From Azotobacter chroococcum (GTDB lineage: Bacteria; Pseudomonadota; Gammaproteobacteria; Pseudomonadales; Pseudomonadaceae), in assembly GCF_004339665.1 (NCBI RefSeq), contig NZ_SMMU01000002.1, positions 124,001 to 188,000 of the forward strand: a DNA stretch of 64,000 nucleotides. The letters are read 5' to 3'. Below are positions 25,052 to 34,583 of the stretch, piece by piece. Made by a program: the position numbers and the translations under genes. The notes under the pieces were generated by a model, which was not told where the DNA came from, made no database searches, and worked only from the letters and a program-made list of their open reading frames with translations. Within the stretch, counting starts at the first letter, position 1. Each line of letters starts with the position of its first letter.

Positions 25052-25450
25052 CTAGCTGAGCGCGGCGATCAGCTCCGCCTTGCGCATCCGCGAGCGGCCC
25101 CGGACGCCCTGTTCGGCGGCACGTTCGAGCAGGGCGGCCCGGGTCATGGCGCTCAGCGAGGTGCTGCCGGATTGCTGGCGGTCGCGTGCCGAACCGCGGT
25201 TGGGCGACTGCCCGCGGCGGGTCGCAGCGGCACGTCGCGCCGAGTCCTTGCGGTCGGCGCGCTTGGCGGTCTCGCTCTTGCGGCTGGCGGAGCCGCCTTT
25301 CTCGCCGCCGCCGGACTGCTTGTTCACGGTCGCCCAGGCGCGGGCTTCGGCCTCCTGCTCCGGGACGCCACGCGACTCGTAGCTCTCCTCGATATGCGCG
25401 GCCTTGCGTTTTTGCTTGTCGCTGTACTTGGACTTGTCACCTTGGGGCAT
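25052..25450 (-). CDS. small basic Rho_N/SAP-like domain protein
   Basis: A 132-residue, very hydrophilic protein. The N-terminus is SDKQKRKAAHIEESYESRG; the centre is a low-complexity Ser/Arg/Lys-rich linker; the C-terminus MTRAALLERAAEQ...RMRKAELIAAL is a Rho-termination-factor-N-like helix pair. It is often annotated as a plasmid stabilisation protein without proof. The start ATG at 25450 has GAGGAG upstream. DNA or RNA binding is inferred. Confidence 0.72.
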   Translation of the reverse strand: MPQGDKSKYSDKQKRKAAHIEESYESRGVPEQEAEARAWATVNKQSGGGEKGGSASRKSETAKRADRKDSARRAAATRRGQSPNRGSARDRQQSGSTSLSAMTRAALLERAAEQGVRGRSRMRKAELIAALS

Positions 25451-25570
25451 GATTGCGCTCCTCGATTCGGTGGTCACAGAGAGTTTGACTGGCGCGGGAC
25501 GCAAAGTTTCGCGGTCTGCAAGCGACGACTTGCAAGGCGACCGGCCTTATTCTTGCCGTATCGAAGCTGC

Positions 25571-26470
25571 ATGAGTGGACGTTGCATGGGCAAGGCGCTC
25601 GAAACCCGTTATCCGATCCTGCTGGTGCATGGCCTGCTCGGCTTCGTGCGCCTGCCGGGGCATTCCTACTGGAACGGCATCGACGTGGCGCTGCGTCGGC
25701 AGGGGGCGGCGGTCTATCCGGTACGGCTGTCCGGCGTGCACGACAACGAGGCGCTGGGCGAGCAGCTGCTCGAGCGCATTGCCGCGATCCGCGCTGCCAG
25801 CGGCGCACGCCGGGTCAATCTGCTCGGCCACAGCCAGGGCGGCCTGAGCGCCCGCTATGCGGCGGCGCGACGCCCGGACTGGGTGGCCTCGGTGACCACC
25901 GTGGCCACGCCGAACCAGGGCTCCGAGGTGGCCGATCGGCTGCGCCATCGCGTGCCGCCCAGCGGTCGGAGCGAGCGCCTGCTGGCGCGCGGCTTCGAAG
26001 GCCTGGCACGGCTGATGGAGCGGCTGGAATGCGCCGAGCCGGGAGTCTGCCTGCCCCTCGACGGGCCGGCCTCGCTGCTGGCGCTGACCAGCGAGGGCAT
26101 GGCCGGCTTCAACGCCCGCTACCCGCAGGGGCTGCCCGCGCGCTGGGGCGGCGAGGGCGCCGGGGAAGTCGACGGGGTGCGCTACTACTCCTGGAGCGGC
26201 ACCCTGCAGACCCGCGACGATGCCGTGCTGGACCTGGACCCCGGGCATGTCCTGTGCCGGCAGCTGGCCCGCTGCTTCGTCCGCGAGGCCGAACAGAACG
26301 ACGGCCTGGTGGGGCGCTTCAGCTCGCACCTGGGCAAGGTGATCCGCTCCGACTATCCCTTCGACCACCTGGATGTCATCAACCGCTGCGGGGGACGCCG
26401 GGAGGGGGAGGACAAGCCGCTCGGCGTGTACCTCGAGCACCTGGCGCGACTGGCCGAGGCCGGGCTCTAG
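25571..26470 (+). CDS. family I lipase (lactonizing-lipase-like) without a signal peptide
   Basis: A 299-residue alpha/beta hydrolase similar along its whole length to Pseudomonas LipA/LipC. It has the oxyanion region YPILLVHGLLGF, nucleophile GHSQGG, the RYYSWSGTLQ segment, catalytic Asp region near LDLDPGHV, and SSHLGKVIRSDYPFDHLD with the catalytic His. Secreted relatives begin with an about 25-residue signal peptide; here the protein starts at MSGRCMGKALETRYP and no signal sequence is coded upstream. No lif foldase gene is near. It may be intracellular or use another route. Confidence 0.85.
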   Translation: MSGRCMGKALETRYPILLVHGLLGFVRLPGHSYWNGIDVALRRQGAAVYPVRLSGVHDNEALGEQLLERIAAIRAASGARRVNLLGHSQGGLSARYAAARRPDWVASVTTVATPNQGSEVADRLRHRVPPSGRSERLLARGFEGLARLMERLECAEPGVCLPLDGPASLLALTSEGMAGFNARYPQGLPARWGGEGAGEVDGVRYYSWSGTLQTRDDAVLDLDPGHVLCRQLARCFVREAEQNDGLVGRFSSHLGKVIRSDYPFDHLDVINRCGGRREGEDKPLGVYLEHLARLAEAGL

Positions 26471-26478
26471 GGCGCGCC

Positions 26479-26853
26479 CTAGCGCAGCTCCAGCGTGCGT
26501 CCGTCGAGGATGAGGCGCTCGGCGCGCATCTCCGCGCTGCCATCCTTGTGCGGATGACCGACCAGGATCACCGGCCTGCCCGGTCGCAGATCGTTCTTGA
26601 TCACGCCGCGCGACAGCAGGCGCGAGGAGGGACCCAGCACCACCTTCCACTCCTCGCCCCGGTAGTCGACCCGTACCTCGGTCTGGGGACTGCGATACAG
26701 CACCTGTTTCAGGGGGGCTTCGATGGTCAGTCTCTGCCCTGTGTCGTAGGAGTCCCAACCCGGGCTCGCCAATCCCATGGAGGCGCCGAGAATCAAGGCG
26801 GCACCGAGCAGCAGCGCAAGGAGGAGGACCAGCAGGAGGCGATTGTTGTGCAT
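26479..26853 (-). CDS. small anchored protein, DUF6152-like
   Basis: A 124-residue protein with an N-terminal hydrophobic segment (residues 5-27) that may be a signal peptide or anchor. The C-terminal beta-rich region (EWKVVLGPSSRLLSRGVIKNDLRPG...) resembles DUF6152. It is convergent with the lipase gene with an 8-base gap. Function unknown. Confidence 0.65.
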   Translation of the reverse strand: MHNNRLLLVLLLALLLGAALILGASMGLASPGWDSYDTGQRLTIEAPLKQVLYRSPQTEVRVDYRGEEWKVVLGPSSRLLSRGVIKNDLRPGRPVILVGHPHKDGSAEMRAERLILDGRTLELR

Positions 26854-26923
26854 GATGGGCACCTTGGTTCGAAGCAGCGGCGACCCCAAAACCATAGGCC
26901 AGAATCCGCCGGCCCGGCGCCTT

Positions 26924-28189
26924 TCAGCCGTAGCGCCGTCGCGCCTCGATGGCCAGGCCGCTGCCGATGCTTCCGAAGCGGTCGCCCTCGACCAGCCGGG
27001 CGTTCGGCAGCAGCGCGGCGACGCTTGCGCGCAGCGCCGGCACGCCGCTGGAGCCGCCGGTGAAGAACAGCGTGTCGATCCGTTCCCGGCCCACCCCGGC
27101 GCCGGCCAGCAGGTTTTCCAGGCTGGCGCGGACCCGCTCCAGCAGCGGCTCGATGGCCTGCTCGAGGAGTGCTCGGTCGAGTTCGGCGGCCAGCTTCGCC
27201 TCGATGCGCCCCAGGTCGATGCGGTGTCGTTCGCTGTCGCCGAGGGCGATCTTGCCGTCTTCCACCTGCATCGCCAGCCAGTGCCCGGCGCGTTGTTCGA
27301 TCAGCCGGAACAGCCGGTCGATGCCCGTGGGATCGAGGATGTCGTAGCGCATGCTCGCCAGCGCCCGCTGCGAGGCCTGGGCGTAGACGGCGTTGATGGT
27401 GTGCCAGGTGGCCAGGTTGAGGTGCATGCTGGTCGGCATCGGCGCGTCGCTTTTCATCCGGCTGCCATAGCCGAACAGCGGCATCACGCCCTGCAGGCTG
27501 AGCTGCCTGTCGAAGTCGGTGCCGCCGATGTGCACGCCGCCGGTGGCGAGGATGTCGTCCTGCCGCTCGGCCAGGACGCGGCGCTCGGGAGCCAGGCGCA
27601 CCAGGGAGAAGTCCGAGGTGCCGCCGCCGATGTCGACAATCAGCACCAGCTCCTCGCGCGCGATGACCGACTCGTAGTCGAAGGCCGCGGCAATCGGCTC
27701 GTACTGGAAGGACACCTCCTTCAGGCCGAGGCTGCGCGCCACCTCGCTCAGGGTGTCGGCGGCCTCGCGGTCGGCCTGCGGATCCTCGTCGACGAAGAAC
27801 ACCGGGCGGCCCAGCACCGCTTCCTCGAAGGGCCTTCCGGCCTCCGCCTCGGCGCGCCGCTTCAGCTCGCCGAGGAACAGCTTGAGGATTTCCTTGAACG
27901 GCAGTGCGCTGCCGAGCACCGTGGTCTCGCTTTTCAGCAGCTTGGAACCCAGCAGACTCTTCAGCGAGCGCATCAGGCGGCCTTCGTAGCCTTCCAGGTA
28001 TTCGTGCAGGGCCTGCCGGCCGAACACCGGGCGGCGCTCCTCGAAATTGAAGAACAGCACCGAGGGCAGGGTGATCCGGCCGTCCTCCAGGGGGATCAAC
28101 GCCTCCCGGCCGGGGCGCAGCCAGCCGACGGTGGAGTTGGAGGTGCCGAAGTCGATGCCGCAGGCGCGGGCGGGCAGGGCGGTGGTCAT
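26924..28189 (-). CDS. yegD: YegD-like Hsp70-family protein
   Basis: A 421-residue actin-fold ATPase. Phosphate 1 loop is GIDFGTSNSTVGW (near residue 10). Phosphate 2 is VLIVDIGGGTSDFSLV, and the adenosine motif is TLFFTGGSSGVPALR. There is no substrate-binding domain, as in E. coli YegD (450 residues). Start chosen at 28189; an in-frame ATG at 28222 would add 11 residues. The partner and role of this Hsp70-like group are not known. Confidence 0.85.
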   Translation of the reverse strand: MTTALPARACGIDFGTSNSTVGWLRPGREALIPLEDGRITLPSVLFFNFEERRPVFGRQALHEYLEGYEGRLMRSLKSLLGSKLLKSETTVLGSALPFKEILKLFLGELKRRAEAEAGRPFEEAVLGRPVFFVDEDPQADREAADTLSEVARSLGLKEVSFQYEPIAAAFDYESVIAREELVLIVDIGGGTSDFSLVRLAPERRVLAERQDDILATGGVHIGGTDFDRQLSLQGVMPLFGYGSRMKSDAPMPTSMHLNLATWHTINAVYAQASQRALASMRYDILDPTGIDRLFRLIEQRAGHWLAMQVEDGKIALGDSERHRIDLGRIEAKLAAELDRALLEQAIEPLLERVRASLENLLAGAGVGRERIDTLFFTGGSSGVPALRASVAALLPNARLVEGDRFGSIGSGLAIEARRRYG

Positions 28190-28262
28190 GGCGCGGGCTC
28201 GGGCGAAAAAAGGGGCGCGCATTCTAGCAGGCCGCCGCCCGGCGTCTGCACCGGCCGGTCAA

Positions 28263-31043
28263 TCAGGGATGGAGGGCGTGGCGGTAGCTTTCCTTGCGCT
28301 CGACCCACTGCTCGATCAGGGCGCGCAGCTGGGACAGCTCCACCGGCTTGGCCAGGTGACCGTCCATGCCGACCCGCTGGGCATGGTCGCGGTGCTCGCT
28401 GAGGATGTGCGCGGTGAGCGCGACGATCGGCGTGTGCGGGCGACATTCGCGGGCTTCCCAGGCGCGCAGCTGCTCGGTGGCGGCGAAGCCGTCGAGCACC
28501 GGCATCTCGCAGTCCATCAGCACCAGGTCGTACTGCCGGGCCTTCATCGCCTGCAGGGCTTCCTCGCCGTTGCTGGCGGTGTCCGGCTGCAGGTTGAGCT
28601 TGCGCAGCATGCCGCGGATGACCTTGGTGGAGATGCTGTTGTCCTCGGCGACCAGGATGCGGAAGTCGCCCGGCACTTCCAGGGGCGCGTTCTCCGTCAG
28701 GCCGCTGGCCGGCGGACGGGCGTCGCGGCGCTTGCCGAGCTCGTCGGCGAGGGTGGTCTTCAGCGTGTAGCCGGCCACCGGCTTGGCCAGGCTGCAGGTG
28801 ATGCCGGCGTTGCGGGCGAAGATCCGTCCCGGCGCATCGCTGAGGCCGGTCAGCATGATCAGCAGGATGTCGTGGTTCAGGCCGGGGTCTTCCTTGATCC
28901 GCTGCGCCAGCTGCAGGCCGCTCATGCCGGGCATGTTCTGGTCGAGCAGCGCCGCGTCGAAGTATTCCCCCAGGTGGGCCTTGGTGCGCAGCAGGGCCAG
29001 GGCCTCCTTGCCGGAGGATACCGCGCTGACCTTCATGCCCCAGGCGCCGCACTGCTGCAGGAGGACTTTGCGGCAGGTGTCGTTGTCGTCCACCACCAGC
29101 AGGCGGGCGTCCTGCAGCGGACCGTTCAGGTCGGCGGCCGGGCGCTCCAGGCTGGCGGGATCGAGCGGCAGCGACAGCCAGATCGTGCTGCCCGTGTCGG
29201 GGCCGATGTCGATACCGTAATGCCCCTGCATCAACAGGACGAGCTGGCGGGCGATGACCAAGCCCAAGCTGCCGTCGATCTGCGCCGCGGAGAGCAGGTC
29301 TTGGCTCTGCAGTTCGCTGTGCAGCAGGGCTTCGCGGCGGCTCTCCGGCATGGGTTGGCCGCTGTCCTGCACGGCGATGTGCAGGCGCGGCTGCGAGCCC
29401 TCGGTTTCCAGGGACACCTTGAGGAGGATTTCCCCTTCGTCGGTCTGCCGGAAGGCATTGTCGATCAGGGTCAGCAGGATCTGACGCAGACGCGTCGGAT
29501 CGCCCTTGACCAGCCGTGGCACCTGCGGCTGGACGAAGCTGATCAGCTCGACGCGGCGCCTTTCCGCCTTGGCGCGGAAGATGCCCAGGCAATCCTCGAT
29601 CAGGCCGTTGAGGTCGAACGACACCTCGTCCAGCTCGATCTGCCCGGACTCCAGGCGGGAGATGTCGAGGATGTCGTTGATCAGGCTGAGCAGCTCGTTG
29701 CCCGAGCTGTTGATGGTCTGCACGTAGTCGTACTGCTTGGCGGTCAGCGGGGTACCCAGCAGCAGCTCGGTCATGCCCAGAACGCCGTTCATCGGCGTGC
29801 GGATCTCGTGGCTGAGCTTGGCCAGGAATTCGCTCTTGGCGCGCAGTTCCGCGCTGCTCGCCGCCTCGCTGGTACGCCAGGCGGCGCGGTCCTGCTCGAT
29901 CTTGCGCTGCCGCTCGGCCAGGGCGAAGCCGAGCACCAGGCCGCTGGCGGCGCTGAAGGCGAACAGCGCGAGGACCTGCCAGCAGGGGCCGAACTGGCTG
30001 TAGTCCAGCAGCATCGACAGATAGGCGCTGAAGCCCAGGTGGAAGAGCAGCATCCCGACCAGCACCAGGCGTGCCGGGCGATAGCCGCGCAGCCAGTGGT
30101 AGAACGCGCAGGCCGTCGCGGTCAGGCTGGCGAGCAGGATCAGGCCGCTGCGCAGTCCGTCCTGCGGCGACGGGCCGTCGAGCACGGCGGCCAGTGCCAG
30201 CACGGCGACCTCGCCGCGCAGCAGCCAGTCGAGCAGGCGCGGACGCTCCACCTGGTCGAAGAAGCTGCAGGTGAACTGCAGCAGGAAGAGGAAGCTGAGC
30301 AGGGCGGCGATGTCCGCCACCGGTATCTGGTATGCCCCGAGCGACGGCAGCCAGGCACGGAGCAGGCCGAAATGCGCGATGGCGCTGATCAGGAGTGCGC
30401 CCTGCATGGCCGCCAGCCAGAGATTGCAGATCGCCTTGTTGTAGCCGAAGCGGATCAGGTTGTAGAGCATCCCCAGGGCCAGGGCGCTGAGCAGGGCGCC
30501 CAGCGCGTAGGCCAGCTTGCTCTTGTCCAGCAGGCCGGCCGTATCGATGTGGTCGAACCAGGCCGGTGCAGCCTGCCGGGGGGCCAGGCGCAGCCAGACC
30601 TCGCGCGCTGTCTGGTCTGCCGGCAGGGTGAAGAGGTGGGCCTGTTCGGCGGTGGCCAGGCCGTTCAGGGGCATTGCCCCGGTTTCGACCCGGCGTTCGG
30701 GGGCGCCCCGGTTGGTCAGGAAGAAGTCGACCCGGTCCACCCGCGGGGCGAGCACCCAGATCCAGCGGGGATCGTCGTGGCCGGCGACGGGCAGATGCAG
30801 CCAGGCGGCCTGGTCGGCCGGCAGGGTGAGGGAGTGGTGGGCGAGCGGGGCGAAGTGGTCGCGCCGCTCGATGACATCCTTCAGCGTCAGGCTGGCCGAC
30901 TCGTCGAGGAGGATCCGCCAGTCGCCATTTGGCATGGCGGTCTCGCCCGAGCGCAGCAGGCTGCCCGCCAAGGTCGGCAAGGCCGCAAGCACGACCAGCA
31001 GCAGACCGATTATGAGCGTTGTGGCATTCCAAGGCCGGCGCAC
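28263..31043 (-). CDS. retS: hybrid sensor kinase RetS
   Basis: A 926-residue protein with the RetS domain order: membrane helix (10-28), periplasmic DISMED2 domain (about 40-165), seven-helix 7TMR-DISM (about 175-375), HisKA with SHEIRTP (His412), HATPase, receiver 1 (Asp701 in LLDQNMPG) and receiver 2 (Asp844 in LMDCEMPV). In P. aeruginosa RetS blocks GacS by forming heterodimers, so lowering RsmY/Z and holding cells in the acute, motile mode. The GTG at 31043 is preferred: GGAAGGGA precedes it and it gives the expected N-terminus; the frame is open further but non-coding in character. It is next to purD, as in P. aeruginosa. Confidence 0.93.
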   Translation of the reverse strand: MRRPWNATTLIIGLLLVVLAALPTLAGSLLRSGETAMPNGDWRILLDESASLTLKDVIERRDHFAPLAHHSLTLPADQAAWLHLPVAGHDDPRWIWVLAPRVDRVDFFLTNRGAPERRVETGAMPLNGLATAEQAHLFTLPADQTAREVWLRLAPRQAAPAWFDHIDTAGLLDKSKLAYALGALLSALALGMLYNLIRFGYNKAICNLWLAAMQGALLISAIAHFGLLRAWLPSLGAYQIPVADIAALLSFLFLLQFTCSFFDQVERPRLLDWLLRGEVAVLALAAVLDGPSPQDGLRSGLILLASLTATACAFYHWLRGYRPARLVLVGMLLFHLGFSAYLSMLLDYSQFGPCWQVLALFAFSAASGLVLGFALAERQRKIEQDRAAWRTSEAASSAELRAKSEFLAKLSHEIRTPMNGVLGMTELLLGTPLTAKQYDYVQTINSSGNELLSLINDILDISRLESGQIELDEVSFDLNGLIEDCLGIFRAKAERRRVELISFVQPQVPRLVKGDPTRLRQILLTLIDNAFRQTDEGEILLKVSLETEGSQPRLHIAVQDSGQPMPESRREALLHSELQSQDLLSAAQIDGSLGLVIARQLVLLMQGHYGIDIGPDTGSTIWLSLPLDPASLERPAADLNGPLQDARLLVVDDNDTCRKVLLQQCGAWGMKVSAVSSGKEALALLRTKAHLGEYFDAALLDQNMPGMSGLQLAQRIKEDPGLNHDILLIMLTGLSDAPGRIFARNAGITCSLAKPVAGYTLKTTLADELGKRRDARPPASGLTENAPLEVPGDFRILVAEDNSISTKVIRGMLRKLNLQPDTASNGEEALQAMKARQYDLVLMDCEMPVLDGFAATEQLRAWEARECRPHTPIVALTAHILSEHRDHAQRVGMDGHLAKPVELSQLRALIEQWVERKESYRHALHP

Positions 31044-31073
31044 GACGAAGTCCCTTCCAGAGTGAGTGGCCAA

Positions 31074-31079
31074 ATTATA
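31074..31079 (-). promoter_or_regulatory. possible -10 element of retS
   Basis: TATAAT on the minus strand, about 30 bases before the retS GTG. The -35 region (TTACCT, 17 bp upstream) is poor. Confidence 0.35.
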
Positions 31080-31171
31080 ACCAATGGCCTGAAGCAAGGT
31101 AACAAGCAAAAAGCTATCGTCCGATGGCCTGTTCGCTGCATCGGGTCGTTTGCCGGGACCGGGCGCAGGCC

Positions 31172-32452
31172 TCAGCCCTCGCGGGCAATCGCGCGGTAGC
31201 CGATGTCCTTGCGGTAGAAGCAGCCGTTCCAGCGGATCTTTTCGGCCAGGCGGTAGGCCTGCCGCTGGGCGTCGGACACGCTCGCGCCGATGGCGGTGGC
31301 GCACAGCACGCGCCCGCCACTGGTGACGATCTGGCCGTCCTTCAGCGCGGTGCCGGCGTGGAACACCTTGCCGTCGAGCTTGGCAGCCTCGTCGAGGCCC
31401 TCGATCACCTCACCCTTGGCATAGTCGCCCGGGTAGCCGCCGGCGGCCAGCACCACGCCCACGGTCGGTCGCGGGTCCCAGGTCGCCTCGACCTTGTCCA
31501 GCGCCCTGGCCAGCGCGGCCTCGACCAGCAGCACCAGGGAGGACTCCAGGCGCACCATGATCGGCTGGGTTTCCGGGTCGCCGAAGCGGCAGTTGAACTC
31601 GATAACCTTGGGCGCGCCGCTCTTGTCGATCATCAGGCCAGCGTACAGGAAGCCGGTGTAGACGTTGCCCTCGGCGGCCATGCCGCGCACGGTCGGGTAG
31701 ATGATCTCGTCCATCACCCGCTGGTGCACCGCGGCGGTGACCACCGGGGCCGGGGAGTAGGCGCCCATGCCGCCGGTGTTCGGGCCGCTGTCGCCGTCGC
31801 CGACGCGCTTGTGGTCCTGGCTGGTGGCCATCGGCAGCACGTTCTCGCCGTCGACCATGACGATGAAGCTGGCTTCCTCGCCGTCGAGGAACTCCTCGAT
31901 CACCACGCGCGCGCCGGCGTCGCCGAAGGCGTTGCCGGAGAGCATGTCGCGCACCGCTTCCTCGGCTTCGGCCAGGCTCATGGCGACGATCACGCCCTTG
32001 CCGGCGGCCAGGCCGTCGGCCTTGACCACGATCGGCGCGCCCTGCTCGCGCAGGTAGGCCAGCGCCGGTTCGACCTCGGTGAAGTTCCGGTAGGCGGCGG
32101 TGGGGATGGCGTGGCGGGCCAGGAAGTCCTTGGTGAAGGCCTTGGAGCCTTCCAGCTGGGCGGCGCCGGCGGTCGGGCCGAAGATGGCGAGATCGCGGGC
32201 GCGGAACAGGTCGACCACGCCTTTCACCAGCGGCGCTTCCGGGCCGACGATGGTCAGTTGCACGTTGGCGGCGGCGAAGTCGGCCAACTGCTCGAGGGCC
32301 AGCACGTCGATGGCGACGTTCTCGCACTTGGCCTCAAGGGCGGTGCCGGCGTTGCCCGGGGCGACGAAGACCTTCCCGACGCGCGGATCCTGCGCCACTT
32401 TCCAGGCCAGGGCGTGCTCGCGGCCGCCGCTGCCGATGATCAGTACGTTCAT
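31172..32452 (-). CDS. purD: phosphoribosylamine-glycine ligase
   Basis: A 426-residue GAR synthetase of the ATP-grasp family, second step of purine synthesis. Motifs are MNVLIIGSGGREHALAWK, the ATP-grasp VVKADGLAAGKGV, and the metal site VIEFNCRFGDPETQ. It lies downstream of purH, separated by a REP-like element, as in most Pseudomonas. Confidence 0.97.
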   Translation of the reverse strand: MNVLIIGSGGREHALAWKVAQDPRVGKVFVAPGNAGTALEAKCENVAIDVLALEQLADFAAANVQLTIVGPEAPLVKGVVDLFRARDLAIFGPTAGAAQLEGSKAFTKDFLARHAIPTAAYRNFTEVEPALAYLREQGAPIVVKADGLAAGKGVIVAMSLAEAEEAVRDMLSGNAFGDAGARVVIEEFLDGEEASFIVMVDGENVLPMATSQDHKRVGDGDSGPNTGGMGAYSPAPVVTAAVHQRVMDEIIYPTVRGMAAEGNVYTGFLYAGLMIDKSGAPKVIEFNCRFGDPETQPIMVRLESSLVLLVEAALARALDKVEATWDPRPTVGVVLAAGGYPGDYAKGEVIEGLDEAAKLDGKVFHAGTALKDGQIVTSGGRVLCATAIGASVSDAQRQAYRLAEKIRWNGCFYRKDIGYRAIAREG

Positions 32453-32467
32453 ATTTCAAGCCTCATG

Positions 32468-32578
32468 TGATCGTTCCCACGCTCTGCGTGGGAATGTCGC
32501 TGTGGACGCTCTGCGTCCGATGCCTTGGGACGCGGAGCGTCCCGGGCTGCGTGCCCACGCAGAGCGTGGGTACGATCA
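32468..32578. repeat. REP-like element with four triloop hairpins
   Basis: Outer 25-base arms at 32468-32492 and 32554-32578 are inverted copies with one mismatch. Inside are four short stems, each with a three-base loop: CCCACGC-TCT-GCGTGGG (32476-32492), GGACGC-TCT-GCGTCC (32504-32518), GGGACGC-GGA-GCGTCCC (32527-32543) and CCCACGC-AGA-GCGTGGG (32554-32570). Elements of this type are scattered between genes in many Pseudomonas genomes. It fills the purH-purD gap. Confidence 0.85.
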
Positions 32579-32582
32579 GTTC

Positions 32583-34190
32583 TTAGTGACGGAAGTGGCG
32601 CATGCCGGTGAACACCATGGCGATGTTCGCTTCGTCGGCCGCGGCGATCACCTCGTTGTCGCGCATCGAACCGCCCGGCTGGATCACCGCGCTGATGCCG
32701 GCCTTGGCCGCGTTGTCGATGCCGTCGCGGAAGGGGAAGAAGGCGTCCGAGGCCATCACCGCGCCCGCGACCGGCAGGCCGGCGTGCTCGGCCTTGATCG
32801 CGGCGATGCGCGCGGAGTTGACGCGGCTCATCTGGCCGGCGCCGACGCCGACGGTCTGGCGGTTCCTGGCGTAGACGATGGCGTTGGACTTGACGAACTT
32901 GGCCACCTTCCAGGCGAAGATCAGGTCGTGGATCTCCTGCTCGGTCGGCGCGCGCTTAGTCACCACCTTGAGATCGGCTTCGCTGATCATGCCGATGTCG
33001 CGGCTCTGCACCAGCAGGCCGCCGTTGACGCGCTTGTAGTCCAGACCATTGATGCGCTCGGCTGGCCACTGGCCGCACTCGAGCAGGCGCACGTTGGCCT
33101 TGGCCGCCAGCACTTCGCGGGCCTCGGCGGACACGCTAGGGGCGATGATCACCTCGACGAACTGGCGCTCGACGATGGCCTTGGCGGTTTCACCGTCCAG
33201 CTCGCGGTTGAAGGCGATGATGCCGCCGAAGGCCGATTCGCTGTCGGTGGCATAGGCCAGGTCGTAGGCCTTGCGGATGCCGCCCTCGTTCTCCGGGACC
33301 ACGGCCACGCCGCACGGGTTGGCGTGCTTGACGATCACGCAGGCCGGCTTGACGAAGCTCTTCACGCACTCCAGCGCGGCGTCGGTGTCGGCCACGTTGT
33401 TGTAGGACAGCTCCTTGCCCTGCAGCTGGCGCGCGGTGGCCACGCTGGCCTCGGCCGGGTTGGCCTCGACGTAGAAGGCCGCGCTCTGGTGCGGGTTCTC
33501 GCCGTAGCGCATGTCCTGCGCCTTGAGGAACTGGCTGTTGAAGGTGCGCGGGAACTCGACGCGGCCTTCGGTCGACAGGGTCTCGGCCTGCTGGTCGATG
33601 GTGCCCAGGTAGTTGGCGATCATGCCGTCGTAGGCGGCGGTGTGCTCGAAGGCCTTGAGCGCCAGGTCGAAGCGCTGGGCATAGGTCAGGCCGCCGTTCT
33701 TCAGGGATTCGACGATGGCACCGTAGTCGCCGGCGTTGACCACGATGGCGACGTCCTTGTGGTTCTTGGCCGCGCTGCGGACCATGGTCGGGCCGCCGAT
33801 GTCGATGTTCTCGATGGCCTCGGGCAGGCTGCAGCCGGGCTTGGCCACGGTGGCGGCGAACGGGTAGAGGTTGACGGCGACCAGGTCGATCGGCGCGATG
33901 CCGTGCTCGGCCATGACCGCACCGTCGAGGTCGCGGCGGCCGAGGATGCCGCCGTGGATCTTCGGATGCAGGGTCTTCACCCGGCCGTCCATCATTTCCG
34001 GGAAACCGGTGTAGTCGGCCACTTCCACGGCATTGACGCCGTTGTCGCGCAGCAGCTTGAAGGTGCCGCCGGTGGAGAGGATCTCGACGCCGAGGGCGGC
34101 GAGCTCACGGGCGAAGTCGACGACGCCGGTCTTGTCGGACACGCTGATCAGCGCGCGGCGGACGGGAAGGCGGGTGGTCTGGTCGGTCAT
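32583..34190 (-). CDS. purH: bifunctional AICAR transformylase/IMP cyclohydrolase
   Basis: A 535-residue enzyme catalysing the last two steps to IMP. The N-terminal IMP cyclohydrolase (MGS-like) domain has [19 protein letters not shown] and [12 protein letters not shown]. The C-terminal transformylase has [10 protein letters not shown] and [15 protein letters not shown]. Length equals P. aeruginosa PurH. The start [14 protein letters not shown] at 34190 is the conserved one; an ATG at 34202 is also in frame. Confidence 0.97.
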   Translation of the reverse strand: MTDQTTRLPVRRALISVSDKTGVVDFARELAALGVEILSTGGTFKLLRDNGVNAVEVADYTGFPEMMDGRVKTLHPKIHGGILGRRDLDGAVMAEHGIAPIDLVAVNLYPFAATVAKPGCSLPEAIENIDIGGPTMVRSAAKNHKDVAIVVNAGDYGAIVESLKNGGLTYAQRFDLALKAFEHTAAYDGMIANYLGTIDQQAETLSTEGRVEFPRTFNSQFLKAQDMRYGENPHQSAAFYVEANPAEASVATARQLQGKELSYNNVADTDAALECVKSFVKPACVIVKHANPCGVAVVPENEGGIRKAYDLAYATDSESAFGGIIAFNRELDGETAKAIVERQFVEVIIAPSVSAEAREVLAAKANVRLLECGQWPAERINGLDYKRVNGGLLVQSRDIGMISEADLKVVTKRAPTEQEIHDLIFAWKVAKFVKSNAIVYARNRQTVGVGAGQMSRVNSARIAAIKAEHAGLPVAGAVMASDAFFPFRDGIDNAAKAGISAVIQPGGSMRDNEVIAAADEANIAMVFTGMRHFRH

Positions 34191-34262
34191 CTCGGGTTCC
34201 ATCAGGACAGGAGTGAATGGAAACGGGAGCGGCCCTGCCGCTCCCGTTTCGGACGGATAGGG

Positions 34263-34583
34263 TTACAGCAGGTCGTACTGCTTGAGCTTCTTGCGCAGGG
34301 TGCCGCGGTTCAGGCCGAGCAGTTCGGAGGCCTTGGTCTGGTTGCCCTTGACGTAGTGCATCACGGTTTCCAGCAGGGGAGCCTCCACTTCGGAGAGCAC
34401 CAGGTTGTAGACATCCGTGACGGCAGCGCCCTCAAGATGGGCGAAGTAATTGCGCAGCGCCTTCTCCACGCTGTCGCGCAGCGTCTGGCCCGCCTCGCTC
34501 GGCGTGTTCAGGTGCTGTTTCAGATTGGCGTTGTCACTCACGGGTGTCGTTCCACTCTCTAAAGTCTCGGTCGTCGTCGTCAT
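34263..34583 (-). CDS. fis: nucleoid protein Fis
   Basis: A 106-residue Fis. The N-terminal arm is variable. The dimer helices span about 35-75, and the C-terminal helix-turn-helix [21 protein letters not shown] is unmistakable. It bends DNA and activates rRNA and other growth-phase promoters. The ATG overlaps the dusB stop (ATGA), so fis is translated from the dusB-fis mRNA as in enterobacteria. Confidence 0.98.
   Translation of the reverse strand: MTTTTETLESGTTPVSDNANLKQHLNTPSEAGQTLRDSVEKALRNYFAHLEGAAVTDVYNLVLSEVEAPLLETVMHYVKGNQTKASELLGLNRGTLRKKLKQYDLL

Noticed and set aside
28047-31199. Very long plus-strand open frame (about 1050 codons)
   Set aside because: It is antisense to yegD and retS, whose products have clear domains. 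In high-GC DNA the opposite strand of a real gene is often open, and its translation shows no known motif.
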